Shown in pieces: positions 26,663 through 35,978 of a stretch of 64,000 nt of DNA. The stretch lies in contig CP083650.1 of the NCBI GenBank assembly GCA_020099315.1, positions 2,108,001 through 2,172,000 on the forward strand, given 5' to 3'. Source of the stretch: Citrobacter europaeus. GTDB lineage: Bacteria > Pseudomonadota > Gammaproteobacteria > Enterobacterales > Enterobacteriaceae. The stretch's first letter is position 1; each line of letters begins with the position of its first letter. The notes beneath the pieces are model-generated. The model saw only the letters and a list, made by a program, of their open reading frames with translations, ran no database searches and had not been told where the DNA came from. The translations under genes were made by a program, and so were the position numbers.

Positions 26663-28197
26663 AAATTCGTTCACAAGTCGGCATGGTGCTGAATCTCGAT
26701 AAGTGCATCGGCTGCCACACCTGTTCAGTGACCTGTAAAAACGTCTGGACCAGCCGTGAAGGTATGGAGTACGCCTGGTTCAACAACGTCGAAAGTAAGC
26801 CCGGCGTTGGCTTTCCGAATGACTGGGAAAACCAGGAAAAATGGAAGGGCGGTTGGATCCGTAAAATTAATGGCAAACTGCAGCCGCGCATGGGTAACAA
26901 AGCGCTGCTGCTGGGTAAAATCTTTGCTAACCCGCATCTGCCGGGTATGGATGATTACTACGAGCCGTTTGATTTTGACTACCAGACGTTGCACAACGCC
27001 CCGGCAGACAGTAAGGCGCAGCCGATTGCCCGTCCACGCTCGCTGATCACCGGTCAGCGGATGGACAAAATCACCAGCGGTCCAAACTGGGAAGAAATTC
27101 TGGGCGGCGAGTTCGAAAAACGCGCCAAAGACCAGAACTTCGAAAACATGCAGAAGGCGATGTACGGTCAGTTTGAAAACACCTTCATGATGTACCTGCC
27201 GCGTCTGTGTGAGCACTGCCTTAACCCGGCGTGCGTGGCGACCTGCCCAAGCGGCGCTATCTACAAGCGTGAAGAAGATGGCATCGTGCTGATCGACCAG
27301 GATAAGTGCCGCGGCTGGCGTATGTGTATCACCGGCTGCCCGTACAAGAAGATCTACTTCAACTGGAAGAGTGGGAAGTCTGAGAAGTGCATCTTCTGCT
27401 ACCCGCGTATCGAAGCCGGTCAACCGACCGTGTGCTCCGAAACCTGCGTCGGTCGTATCCGTTACCTCGGCGTACTGCTGTATGACGCGGATGCGATCGA
27501 GAGTGCGGCAAGCACCGAGCACGAGAAAGATCTGTACCAGCGTCAACTGGACGTGTTCCTCGATCCGAACGATCCGGCTGTTATTGAACAGGCGCTGAAG
27601 GATGGCATTCCGCTGAGCGTCATTGATGCCGCACAGCAGTCTCCGGTTTACAAAATGGCGATGGACTGGAAGCTGGCGCTACCGCTGCATCCGGAATATC
27701 GCACGCTGCCGATGGTATGGTACGTGCCGCCATTGTCACCGATTCAGTCTGCCGCCGATGCGGGTGAGCTTGGCAGCAACGGTATTCTGCCGGACGTTGA
27801 CAGTCTGCGTATCCCGGTTCAGTACCTGGCGAATCTTCTGACCGCAGGCGACACTCAGCCGGTACTGTTAGCGCTGAAACGTATGCTGGCGATGCGTCAC
27901 TACAAACGCGCGGAAACCGTTGACGGTAAAGTTGATACTCGTGCGCTGGAAGAGGTGGGTTTAAGCGAAGCGCAGGCACAGGAAATGTATCGTTACCTGG
28001 CGATTGCCAACTACGAAGATCGTTTCGTGGTACCGAGCAGCCATCGCGAACTGGCGCGTGACGCGTTCCCGGAGAAAAGCGGTTGTGGCTTTACCTTCGG
28101 CGACGGTTGCCATGGTTCTGATACTAAATTCAATCTGTTCAACAGCCGCCGCATTGACGCTGTTGATGTGACCAGCAAAACGGAGCCGCACCAATGA
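26659..28197 (+). CDS. narH: Respiratory nitrate reductase A, beta subunit
   Basis: NarH carries the iron-sulfur chain linking the NarI hemes to NarG. The 512-residue protein has four cysteine clusters: CIGCHTCSVTC near residue 16, CEHCLNPACVATC near 184, CRGWRMCITGC near 217 (tryptophan replaces one cysteine, giving the [3Fe-4S] cluster) and CIFC…CSETC near 244-268. The ATG overlaps the narG stop; the TGA overlaps narJ. Length matches E. coli. Confidence 0.98.
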   Translation: MKIRSQVGMVLNLDKCIGCHTCSVTCKNVWTSREGMEYAWFNNVESKPGVGFPNDWENQEKWKGGWIRKINGKLQPRMGNKALLLGKIFANPHLPGMDDYYEPFDFDYQTLHNAPADSKAQPIARPRSLITGQRMDKITSGPNWEEILGGEFEKRAKDQNFENMQKAMYGQFENTFMMYLPRLCEHCLNPACVATCPSGAIYKREEDGIVLIDQDKCRGWRMCITGCPYKKIYFNWKSGKSEKCIFCYPRIEAGQPTVCSETCVGRIRYLGVLLYDADAIESAASTEHEKDLYQRQLDVFLDPNDPAVIEQALKDGIPLSVIDAAQQSPVYKMAMDWKLALPLHPEYRTLPMVWYVPPLSPIQSAADAGELGSNGILPDVDSLRIPVQYLANLLTAGDTQPVLLALKRMLAMRHYKRAETVDGKVDTRALEEVGLSEAQAQEMYRYLAIANYEDRFVVPSSHRELARDAFPEKSGCGFTFGDGCHGSDTKFNLFNSRRIDAVDVTSKTEPHQ

Positions 28198-28904
28198 TTG
28201 AACTCGTCATTGTTTCGCGTCTGCTCGAGTACCCGGATGCTGCCCTGTGGCAGCATCAGCAGGAACTTTTCGATGCACTCGCGTCATCTGAGAACCTGGA
28301 TAAAGAGGATGCCCAGACCCTGGGCGTTTTCCTTCGCGATCTGACCGCGCAGGACATGCTGGATGTACAGGCCGCCTACAGCGAACTGTTTGACCGTGGC
28401 CGCGCCACATCGCTGCTGCTGTTTGAACATGTTCACGGTGAGTCCCGCGACCGCGGTCAGGCGATGGTTGATCTGATGGCGCAGTATGAGCAGCACGGTT
28501 TGCAGCTCGACAGCCGCGAACTTCCCGATCATCTGCCGCTGTATCTGGAATACCTTGCGCAGTTGCCAAAAAGTGAAGCGTTAGGTGGTTTGCAGGATAT
28601 CGCGCCGATTCTGGCTTTGCTCAGCGCTCGTTTGCAACAGCGTGAAAGCCGTTATGCGGTGCTGTTCGATCTGCTGTTAAAACTGGCGAATACCGTTATC
28701 GACAGCGACAAAGTGGCTGAAAAAATTGCGGATGAAGCACGTGATGATACCCCACAAGCGCTGGATGCGGTCTGGGAAGAAGAGCAGGTAAAATTCTTCG
28801 CCGATCAGGGGTGTGGCGAGTCGGAAATCTCCGCTCACCAGCGTCGTTTTGCCGGGGCCGTTGCGCCGCAGTATCTGAATATCACCACCGGAGGACAGCA
28901 ATAA
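28194..28904 (+). CDS. narJ: Nitrate reductase assembly chaperone NarJ
   Basis: NarJ is a dedicated TorD-family chaperone that binds the NarG N-terminus and is needed for molybdenum cofactor insertion; it is not part of the final enzyme. The 236-residue all-helical protein has the typical conserved SELFDRGRATSLLLFEHVHGESRDRG block (central part near residues 62-87) and an acidic C-terminal half. It overlaps narH by four bases and touches narI by one. Confidence 0.96.
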   Translation: MIELVIVSRLLEYPDAALWQHQQELFDALASSENLDKEDAQTLGVFLRDLTAQDMLDVQAAYSELFDRGRATSLLLFEHVHGESRDRGQAMVDLMAQYEQHGLQLDSRELPDHLPLYLEYLAQLPKSEALGGLQDIAPILALLSARLQQRESRYAVLFDLLLKLANTVIDSDKVAEKIADEARDDTPQALDAVWEEEQVKFFADQGCGESEISAHQRRFAGAVAPQYLNITTGGQQ

Positions 28905-29581
28905 TGCACTTCCTGAATACGTTCTTCTTTGACATCTATCCGTACATTGCGGGTTCTGTCTTTCTGATCGGCAGTTGGCTGCGTTATGACTATGGGCAAT
29001 ATACCTGGCGTGCGGCCTCCAGCCAGATGCTGGATCGCAAAGGGATGAACCTGGCGTCAAACCTGTTCCATATCGGGATCCTGGGGATTTTTGCCGGGCA
29101 CTTCCTTGGCATGCTGACGCCACACTGGATGTATGAAGCGTGGTTGCCGCTTGAAGTGAAACAAAAGATGGCAATGTTCGCGGGCGGTGCCAGTGGTTTG
29201 ATGTGTCTGATTGGTGGCGTACTGCTGCTAAAACGTCGTCTGTTCAGCCCACGCGTGCGGGCGACCACCACCGGAGCGGATATTTTGATCCTCTCGCTGC
29301 TGGTGATTCAGTGTGCGCTGGGCCTGCTGACCATTCCGTTCTCCGCCCAGCATATGGACGGTAGCGAGATGATGAAGCTGGTGAACTGGGCGCAGACAGT
29401 GGTGACTTTCCACGGCGGAGCGTCTCAATATCTGGATGGTGTTGCGTTCATTTTCCGTATGCACCTGGTGCTGGGTATGACGCTGTTCCTGTTGTTCCCG
29501 TTCTCGCGTCTGGTACACATCTGGAGCGTTCCGGTCGAATATCTGACACGCAAATACCAGATTGTTCGCGCGCGTCACTAA
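28904..29581 (+). CDS. narI: Respiratory nitrate reductase A, gamma subunit (cytochrome b)
   Basis: NarI anchors the complex in the membrane and oxidises quinol through two b-hemes. The 225-residue protein has five membrane helices; heme-ligand histidines are visible in NLFHIGILGIFAGHFLG (near 56 and 66) and in RMHLVLG and RLVHIWS (near 187 and 205). The start ATG overlaps the last base of the narJ stop. Followed by a terminator and a REP cluster. Confidence 0.97.
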   Translation: MHFLNTFFFDIYPYIAGSVFLIGSWLRYDYGQYTWRAASSQMLDRKGMNLASNLFHIGILGIFAGHFLGMLTPHWMYEAWLPLEVKQKMAMFAGGASGLMCLIGGVLLLKRRLFSPRVRATTTGADILILSLLVIQCALGLLTIPFSAQHMDGSEMMKLVNWAQTVVTFHGGASQYLDGVAFIFRMHLVLGMTLFLLFPFSRLVHIWSVPVEYLTRKYQIVRARH

Positions 29582-29600
29582 TCGGTTATCTGTTCAAGAC

Positions 29601-29627
29601 AAAACCCTGCTCCGGCGGGGTTTTTTT
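29601..29627 (+). terminator. narGHJI terminator
   Basis: AAAACCCTGC and GCGGGGTTTT pair (one T-G wobble) around TCCG, followed by seven T in all, 20 bp after the narI stop. Confidence 0.85.
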
Positions 29628-29636
29628 ATGCCTGTT

Positions 29637-29724
29637 TGCCGGATGGCGACGTTAACACCTTATCCGGCCTACACAGGTGTCAGTGAGCTTTGTAGGTCTG
29701 ATAAGCCCAGCGCATCAGGCAAAT
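29637..29724. repeat. REP/BIME-like palindromic pair
   Basis: Two REP-like palindromes in opposite orientation: 29638-29668 (GCCGGATGGCG…TTATCCGGCC) and 29693-29724 (GTCTGATAAGC…GCGCATCAGGCA), with GTAGG and CCTAC spacers. This is the layout of a bacterial interspersed mosaic element between narI and the tRNA-Tyr transcription unit, which converge here. Confidence 0.7.
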
Positions 29725-29767
29725 TAGGGCATTGCAGATGAATGAGGTGTGTTGCTTTATGAAGTGA

Positions 29768-30115
29768 TGGTGGTGGGGGAAGGATTACTCAGCGCTGCGC
29801 GCTTCGCCCTTCGGGTCGTTGCCTTTGGCAACGCTTTCTCGCTACGCTCGAATCGAACCTTAGCCGAAGTTTCTCATCCTTCCCGCATGGGCAGAATATA
29901 GGGCATTGCAGATGAATGAGGTGTGTTGCTTTATGAAGTTATGGTGGTGGGGGAAGGATTACTCAGCGCTGCGCGCTTCGCCCTTCGGGTCGTTGCCTTT
30001 GGCAACGCTTTCTCGCTACGCTCGAATCGAACCTTAGTCGAAGTTTCTCATCCTTCCCGCATGGGCAGAATATAGGGCATTGCAGATGAATTGGGTGTGT
30101 TGCTTTATGAAGTTA
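29768..30115 (-). repeat. Two tandem 174-bp rtT-like repeats after tRNA-Tyr
   Basis: Two nearly identical 174-bp units start at 29768 and 29942, each beginning (plus strand) with a copy of the tRNA-Tyr 3' end, TGGTGGTGGGGGAAGGAT. The true tRNA-Tyr 3' end follows at 30116, again 174 bp on. In E. coli the tyrT operon ends in 178-bp repeats that each carry the last 19 bases of the tRNA and give the rtT RNA; this looks like the same arrangement. An incomplete unit precedes 29768. Confidence 0.85.
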
Positions 30116-30200
<85 letters not shown>

Positions 30201-30235
30201 AGGGGTATACTAATTTGTGAATCTAACGTAATGAA

Positions 30236-30410
30236 TGGTGGTGGGGGAAGGATTATTCGTCGCTTCGCTCCTCACCCTTCGGGCCGTTGCCGTTGGCAAC
30301 GTTCTCTCGCTTTCGCTCGAGTCGAACCTTAATCGAAGGCTCTCACCCTTCCCAGTAAGTGCAAACTTCAGCATAGCTTATTGGGGTTACTACATCGCTG
30401 TAGTGAATAA
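30236..30410 (-). repeat. rtT-like spacer between the two tRNA-Tyr genes
   Basis: The spacer between the tRNAs carries a diverged copy of the rtT-like unit, starting with another copy of the tRNA 3' end at 30236-30254. The distance from 30236 to the next tRNA 3' end at 30411 is 175 bp, close to the 174-bp period downstream. Confidence 0.75.
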
Positions 30411-30495
<85 letters not shown>

Positions 30496-30519
30496 ACAGG
30501 GTAAATTCATTATGCTGCT

Positions 30520-30610
30520 TGCATTCTATAGTGATAAGGATTATTCGGAGCTAAAGCTCCTCACCCTTCGGGCCGTTGCCTGCGGCAACGTTCTCTCACT
30601 ATCGCTCGAG
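30520..30610 (-). repeat. rtT-like body without the tRNA 3' end
   Basis: The stretch contains the rtT body motifs (CTCACCCTTCGGGCCGTTGCC, GGCAACGTTCTCTC) but lacks the CCACCACCA-type tRNA end seen in the other units. On the minus strand it directly continues the broken tRNA-Tyr at 30611-30677. Confidence 0.65.
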
Positions 30611-30677
30611 TCGAACCTTGAAGTCGTTGACGGCAGATTTGCAGTCAGCTCCCTTATGATCGCTCGGGAACCCCACT
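30611..30677 (-). pseudogene. Degenerate tRNA-Tyr, chimeric with an rtT repeat
   Basis: On the minus strand the first ~65 bases follow tRNA-Tyr (GTGGGGTTCCCGAGCG…GGGAGC…CTGCAAATCTGCC…GACTTC), then at the T-loop motif AAGGTTCGA the sequence switches to the rtT-repeat body (CTCGAGCG) instead of the T-arm 3' side and acceptor. Base 1 is changed, the anticodon stem has a mismatch, and the anticodon reads GCA (Cys type) instead of GTA. No acceptor end remains, so it cannot be a functional tRNA. It is the first element after the operon promoter. Confidence 0.8.
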
Positions 30678-30723
30678 AGGGGTAATGCTAGTTACTGGCC
30701 TGCTTCCGTTGGAAGCGGGGCGC

Positions 30724-30751
30724 ATCATATCAAATGATGCGCCCCTGTAAA
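30724..30751 (-). promoter_or_regulatory. tyrT-type stable RNA promoter
   Basis: On the minus strand TTTACA (30746-30751) and TATGAT (30724-30729) are 16 bp apart and are followed by a GC-rich discriminator GCGCCCCGC, as in the E. coli tyrT promoter, the classic example of stringent control. The AT-rich DNA upstream (30752-30830) could hold Fis sites. Confidence 0.9.
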
Positions 30752-30832
30752 GTATTCCGTTGATAAAAAAGAACTGGTTGCCTGATTTTTACGCGTAAAG
30801 ATGTAAAGGTAACCAATTAAATTATCAATCGA

Positions 30833-31675
<843 letters not shown>

Positions 31676-31730
31676 TTGCAGCGGTGATCCTGTTGAGAAT
31701 GTTTGCAAAATTGATACTGTCGGGCGTTGA

Positions 31731-32186
31731 TTAGCCGCAGCACTTTTTAAATTTTTTACCGGAGCCACAAGGGCAGGTATCGTTTCGTCCAATTTGAGGG
31801 CGTGTACCGTCTATATAGTACCACTGACCGTTTTCTTTTAAAAAACGAGAGCGCTCGATAATTGCGCCTGTTTTACCTTGTTCAGAAAACCGTGCAACAA
31901 AGCTGACATAGCCGACATTATCTGTGTCTGCCGTGTCTTGTTCAAAAACGTTCAGCCCGAGCCATTCGGTGTGGGCAAATCCTGCGATAATGTCGTCGCG
32001 AAACGCGGCGGCATGACAGTCCGGATGCCAGGTTCTGATAAGGTAATCTGCGTCTTTCATCACAAAAGCGCAGTAACGAGAACGCATGAGATGTGACGGC
32101 GTAGGTGCTACTTGCGCGCCGGACACATAACGGTAGCAACATAGGCTATACTCGACAGCGCTACCACAGGGACAAAGCTGAGACAC
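31731..32186 (-). CDS. ychJ: SEC-C motif protein YchJ
   Basis: A 151-residue protein with cysteine-rich SEC-C-type motifs at both ends (CPCGSAVEYSLCC near residue 5 and CPCGSGKKFKKCCG at the C-terminus), likely zinc-binding, around an NTF2-like central domain. This is the UPF0225 family; its function is unknown. Length is within one residue of E. coli YchJ. It precedes purU by 55 bp on the same strand and is divergent from rssA. Confidence 0.94.
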   Translation of the reverse strand: MSQLCPCGSAVEYSLCCYRYVSGAQVAPTPSHLMRSRYCAFVMKDADYLIRTWHPDCHAAAFRDDIIAGFAHTEWLGLNVFEQDTADTDNVGYVSFVARFSEQGKTGAIIERSRFLKENGQWYYIDGTRPQIGRNDTCPCGSGKKFKKCCG

Positions 32187-32203
32187 AAAGTACTCCCTGG
32201 AAT

Positions 32204-32225
32204 AAAAAAACGGCGTAAAAACGCC
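32204..32225 (-). terminator. Minus-strand terminator-like hairpin upstream of ychJ
   Basis: On the minus strand GGCGT-TTTT-ACGCC-G is followed by seven T, ending 18 bp before the ychJ start. The stem is only five base pairs. No annotated minus-strand gene reads into it from the right, where rssA runs on the plus strand. Confidence 0.45.
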
Positions 32226-32297
32226 AGAGTGGCACTATGTTAACTGAGCGGTAGCGATGTTGCTACGTCTGCAAGCCAGGGGAAGTTTGTACGTACA

Positions 32298-33209
32298 ATG
32301 AGAAAAATAAAAATTGGGCTGGCGCTAGGTTCCGGCGCGGCGCGAGGTTGGTCGCATATTGGCGTTATTAAAGCCCTAAAGCATATGGGCATTGATGTTG
32401 ATATCGTGGCAGGGTGCTCCATTGGTTCGCTGGTTGGTGCAGCCTACGCATGCAATAAGTTACCTGCTCTAGAACAGTGGGTTTGTTCTTTCAGCTATTG
32501 GGACGTTTTACGTCTGATGGACCTCTCGTGGCGCAGGGGCGGTTTACTGCGTGGTGAACGGGTTTTTAATCAGTACCGTAATGTCATGCCGGTAGAAGCG
32601 ATTGAGCAATGCACCCGACGTTTCGCCACAGTGGCAACTAATCTGAGTACGGGTCGGGAGCTATGGTTCACCGAAGGTGATTTGCACCTGGCTGTCCGGG
32701 CCTCATGCAGTATTCCTGGTTTGATGTCTCCCGTGGCGCATAATGGTTACTGGCTGGTCGATGGCGCGGTGGTGAATCCCGTTCCTGTGTCTCTAACCCG
32801 TGCGCTGGGCGCCGACATCGTTATTGCCGTTGATCTGCAACACGATGCGCATCTCATGCAGCAAGATTTACTCTCCTTCAACGTCAGCAGTGATACCGAA
32901 ACGGGTGAGGATGCTGACGAACTCTCATGGCGTGCCCGCCTGAAAGAGCGCTTGAGCAATATAACGGCCAGGCGTACGGTGACCGCGCCGACGGCGATGG
33001 AGATCATGACGACGTCTATTCAGGTTCTGGAAAACCGTCTGAAACGTAACCGTATGGCCGGTGACCCGCCAGATATCCTGATTCAGCCGTTCTGTCCGCA
33101 AATATCCACGCTGGATTTTCACCGTGCCAGCGCAGCAATTGCTGCCGGACAACTGGCGGTCGAGAAGAAAATGGATGAGCTTCTACCCCTGGTGAAAACC
33201 AACGTCTAA
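32298..33209 (+). CDS. rssA: Patatin-like phospholipase family protein RssA
   Basis: A 303-residue patatin-family protein. The oxyanion loop (GSGAARGWSH, about residues 12-21), the nucleophile elbow GCSIG (serine near 42) and the catalytic DGA dyad aspartate (VDGAVVNP, near 155) are intact, so lipase activity is plausible, but the substrate is unknown. It is upstream of rssB as in E. coli, where the pair can be co-transcribed; the 91-bp gap leaves room for a separate rssB promoter. Confidence 0.95.
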   Translation: MRKIKIGLALGSGAARGWSHIGVIKALKHMGIDVDIVAGCSIGSLVGAAYACNKLPALEQWVCSFSYWDVLRLMDLSWRRGGLLRGERVFNQYRNVMPVEAIEQCTRRFATVATNLSTGRELWFTEGDLHLAVRASCSIPGLMSPVAHNGYWLVDGAVVNPVPVSLTRALGADIVIAVDLQHDAHLMQQDLLSFNVSSDTETGEDADELSWRARLKERLSNITARRTVTAPTAMEIMTTSIQVLENRLKRNRMAGDPPDILIQPFCPQISTLDFHRASAAIAAGQLAVEKKMDELLPLVKTNV

Positions 33210-33300
33210 CGCATTTTTTTATCAACACTTAAGCAAATTCTGACAGGCGTGAGTAGCAATAGCATGCCACTATTTACTAAAGCCAGTCAGGGGGGAGAAT

Positions 33301-34314
33301 ATGACGCAGCCATTGGTCGGAAAACAGATTCTTATCGTTGAGGATGAGCCGGTATTTCGCTCACTCATGGACTCATGGTTTTCCTCTTTGGGAGCGACAA
33401 CGGCGGTAGCTGGCGACGGACTTGAAGCACTGGATTTACTCGGGCATTTTAAACCCGACCTGATGATCTGCGACCTGGCTATGCCACGCATGAATGGTCT
33501 CAAGCTGGTGGAGTATCTGCGTAATCGTGGCGATCAGACCCCAATCCTGGTGATATCAGCGACGGAAAATATGTCTGACATAGCCAAAGCGCTACGATTG
33601 GGTGTCGATGATGTTCTGTTAAAGCCGGTGAAAGATCTTAATCGCCTGCGAGAAACGGTCTTTGCCTGCCTGTATCCCAATATGTTTAATTCACGCGTGG
33701 AAGAAGAAGAGCGGCTATTTCGCGACTGGGATGCGATGGTTGGTGATCCTGCTGCTGCAGCGAAGCTGTTGCAAGAATTACAGCCTCCGGTGTCGCAAGT
33801 GATTTCGCAATGTCGGATCAACTATCGCCAGCTGGTGGCCGCCGATCAGCCGGGGCTGGTACTGGATATTGCGCCGCTATCGGACCATGACCTTGCGTTT
33901 TATTGTCTGGATGTGACGCGGGCAGGGGATAATGGCGTTCTGGCGGCATTATTACTGCGTGCGCTATTTAACGGTTTGCTGCAGGAACAACTGGCGCATC
34001 AAAATCAACGATTGCCAGAGCTGGGTGCGTTATTGAAACAGGTAAACCATTTATTGCGTCAGGCTAATTTGCCCGGACAATTTCCTCTGCTGGTTGGCTA
34101 TTACCACAGCGGATTAAAAAACCTGATTTTGGTATCAGCGGGGCTGAATGCGACATTAAATACAGGTTCCCACAATGTACAAATCAGCAATGGCGTTCCG
34201 TTGGGAACCTTAGGGAATGCATATCTTAATCAACTGAGCCAACGTTGCGAGTCCTGGCAGTGCCAAATTTGGGGGGCAGGTGGTCGCCTGCGCCTGATGT
34301 TGTCTGCGGAATGA
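33301..34314 (+). CDS. rssB: Sigma-S proteolysis adaptor RssB
   Basis: RssB binds the stress sigma factor RpoS and delivers it to ClpXP for degradation. The 337-residue protein has a receiver domain (E14, D15, phospho-acceptor D58 in MICDLAMP, K at about 108) and a C-terminal degenerate PP2C-like domain. Ribosome-binding site GGGGGAG precedes the ATG. Length equals E. coli RssB; anti-adaptor genes (ira) are not in this window. Confidence 0.97.
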   Translation: MTQPLVGKQILIVEDEPVFRSLMDSWFSSLGATTAVAGDGLEALDLLGHFKPDLMICDLAMPRMNGLKLVEYLRNRGDQTPILVISATENMSDIAKALRLGVDDVLLKPVKDLNRLRETVFACLYPNMFNSRVEEEERLFRDWDAMVGDPAAAAKLLQELQPPVSQVISQCRINYRQLVAADQPGLVLDIAPLSDHDLAFYCLDVTRAGDNGVLAALLLRALFNGLLQEQLAHQNQRLPELGALLKQVNHLLRQANLPGQFPLLVGYYHSGLKNLILVSAGLNATLNTGSHNVQISNGVPLGTLGNAYLNQLSQRCESWQCQIWGAGGRLRLMLSAE

Positions 34315-34518
34315 ACAACCGATAGGAGTGGGAATGAAATTGGCTCACCCCCCTCATGTTGTGAGTGCTACTATCAGCGCCAGATTTATTCGTATTTATC
34401 TTAATTATACCGATGCGCGTCCTTTTCAGACCAGAAGCTTGTCGCGGTACTGATATACTTGGATGCGATACAGATTGATGAACACGTTCAATACATGAAC
34501 AGTCCAGGAGAGTTTTAA

Positions 34519-35427
34519 ATGGCTGCCCTTAATTCAAAAGTCAAAAAGGCCGTTATCCCGGTTGCGGGATTAGGAACCAGGATGTTACCGGCTACGAAAG
34601 CAATCCCGAAAGAGATGCTACCGTTGGTTGATAAGCCATTAATTCAGTACGTCGTAAACGAATGTATTGCTGCGGGCATCACTGAAATTGTACTTGTAAC
34701 TCACTCGTCTAAAAATTCTATTGAAAACCACTTCGATACCAGCTTTGAACTTGAAGCTATGCTGGAGAAACGTGTAAAACGCCAGCTTCTGGAAGAAGTG
34801 CAATCTATTTGTCCGCCGCATGTCACTATTATGCAGGTGCGTCAGGGGCTGGCCAAAGGTCTGGGCCACGCGGTATTGTGCGCGCACCCGGTTGTTGGTG
34901 ATGAGCCGGTTGCCGTTATCCTGCCGGACGTGATTCTCGACGAATACGAATCTGATTTATCACGCGACAACCTTGCCGAAATGATTCATCGTTTTGATGA
35001 AACAGGCAGCAGCCAGATTATGGTTGAGCCGGTAGAAGATGTTACCGCTTATGGTGTTGTTGATTGTAAAGGCGTTGAATTAGCGCCAGGCGAAAGCGTA
35101 CCGATGGTTGGCGTTGTTGAAAAACCGAAAGCGAATGTTGCGCCATCTAATCTGGCCGTGGTGGGACGCTACGTCCTTAGTGCGGATATCTGGCCTCTGC
35201 TGGCAAAAACGCCTCCAGGAGCGGGTGACGAAATTCAGCTGACCGATGCTATCGATATGCTGATTGAAAAAGAAACGGTTGAAGCTTATCACATGAAGGG
35301 CAAAAGCCATGACTGTGGTAATAAGCTGGGCTATATGCAGGCGTTCGTTGAATATGGTATTCGCCATAATACTCTCGGCGCTGAATTTAAAGCCTGGCTG
35401 GAAGATGAGATGGGTATTAAGAAGTAA
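34519..35427 (+). CDS. galU: UTP-glucose-1-phosphate uridylyltransferase
   Basis: GalU makes UDP-glucose for lipopolysaccharide, osmoregulated glucans, trehalose and galactose metabolism. The 302-residue protein shows the nucleotidyltransferase loop GLGTRMLPATKAIPKEMLP (about 17-35) and VEKPKA near 200. RBS AGGAGAG precedes the ATG. It has its own 204-bp upstream region after rssB and its own terminator. Confidence 0.98.
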   Translation: MAALNSKVKKAVIPVAGLGTRMLPATKAIPKEMLPLVDKPLIQYVVNECIAAGITEIVLVTHSSKNSIENHFDTSFELEAMLEKRVKRQLLEEVQSICPPHVTIMQVRQGLAKGLGHAVLCAHPVVGDEPVAVILPDVILDEYESDLSRDNLAEMIHRFDETGSSQIMVEPVEDVTAYGVVDCKGVELAPGESVPMVGVVEKPKANVAPSNLAVVGRYVLSADIWPLLAKTPPGAGDEIQLTDAIDMLIEKETVEAYHMKGKSHDCGNKLGYMQAFVEYGIRHNTLGAEFKAWLEDEMGIKK

Positions 35428-35450
35428 CCTCCTGGTATTATCAGGTCTGA

Positions 35451-35480
35451 ACGGTGCTGCTAATCCAGCACCGTTTTTTT
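35451..35480 (+). terminator. galU terminator
   Basis: ACGGTGCTG pairs with CAGCACCGT around six bases and is followed by seven T, 23 bp after the galU stop. Confidence 0.9.
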
Positions 35481-35517
35481 ATACCTAATCCGGGTAGGGA
35501 CTGTGTGAAGTACAGGT

Positions 35518-35546
35518 AAAAAAAATCCCGCCAGTGGCGGGATTTT
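35518..35546. terminator. hns terminator (bidirectional form)
   Basis: AAATCCCGCC and GGCGGGATTT pair around AGT; on the minus strand the stem is followed by T8, so it ends the hns transcript. It sits 18 bp past the hns stop. Confidence 0.88.
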
Positions 35547-35564
35547 AAGCAAACTATTTCTGAA

Positions 35565-35978
35565 TTATTCCTTGATCAGGAAATCGTCCAGTTGTTTACC
35601 TTGTTCTTCCATCGCTTTTTTGATCACAGCCGGTGTACGACCCTGGCCAGTCCAGGTTTTAGTTTCACCGTTTTCGTCAACGTAGCTATATTTAGCCGGA
35701 CGCGCAGCGCGTTTAGCTTTGGTGCCAGATTTAACAGCAGCCATGCTATTCAGCAGTTCGTTCGGATCAATGCCGTCAGCGATCAGCATTTCACGATATT
35801 GTTGCAGTTTACGAGTACGTTCTTCAACTTCAGCAGCTGCAGCGCTTTCTTCTTCACGGCGCTCGCTAACAACAACTTCTAATTTTTCCAGCATTTCTTC
35901 AAGCGTTTCCAGAGTACATTCTCTTGCCTGCGCACGAAGAGTACGGATGTTGTTCAGAATTTTAAGTGCTTCGCTCAT
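35565..35978 (-). CDS. hns: Nucleoid-associated protein H-NS
   Basis: H-NS coats and silences AT-rich DNA. The 137-residue protein has the coiled-coil oligomerisation region (about 1-83, with the usual AQARECTLETLEEMLEKL), a flexible linker (about 84-95) and the C-terminal AT-hook-like QGR motif (TWTGQGRTPAVIKKAM, about 108-123). RBS is TTTGAGATTACTACA upstream. It converges with galU and is divergent from tdk. Confidence 0.98.
   Translation of the reverse strand: MSEALKILNNIRTLRAQARECTLETLEEMLEKLEVVVSERREEESAAAAEVEERTRKLQQYREMLIADGIDPNELLNSMAAVKSGTKAKRAARPAKYSYVDENGETKTWTGQGRTPAVIKKAMEEQGKQLDDFLIKE

Noticed and set aside
27305..27345. Possible defect in narH because one cluster has Trp in place of Cys
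   Set aside because: This Trp is normal in NarH and gives the [3Fe-4S] cluster.
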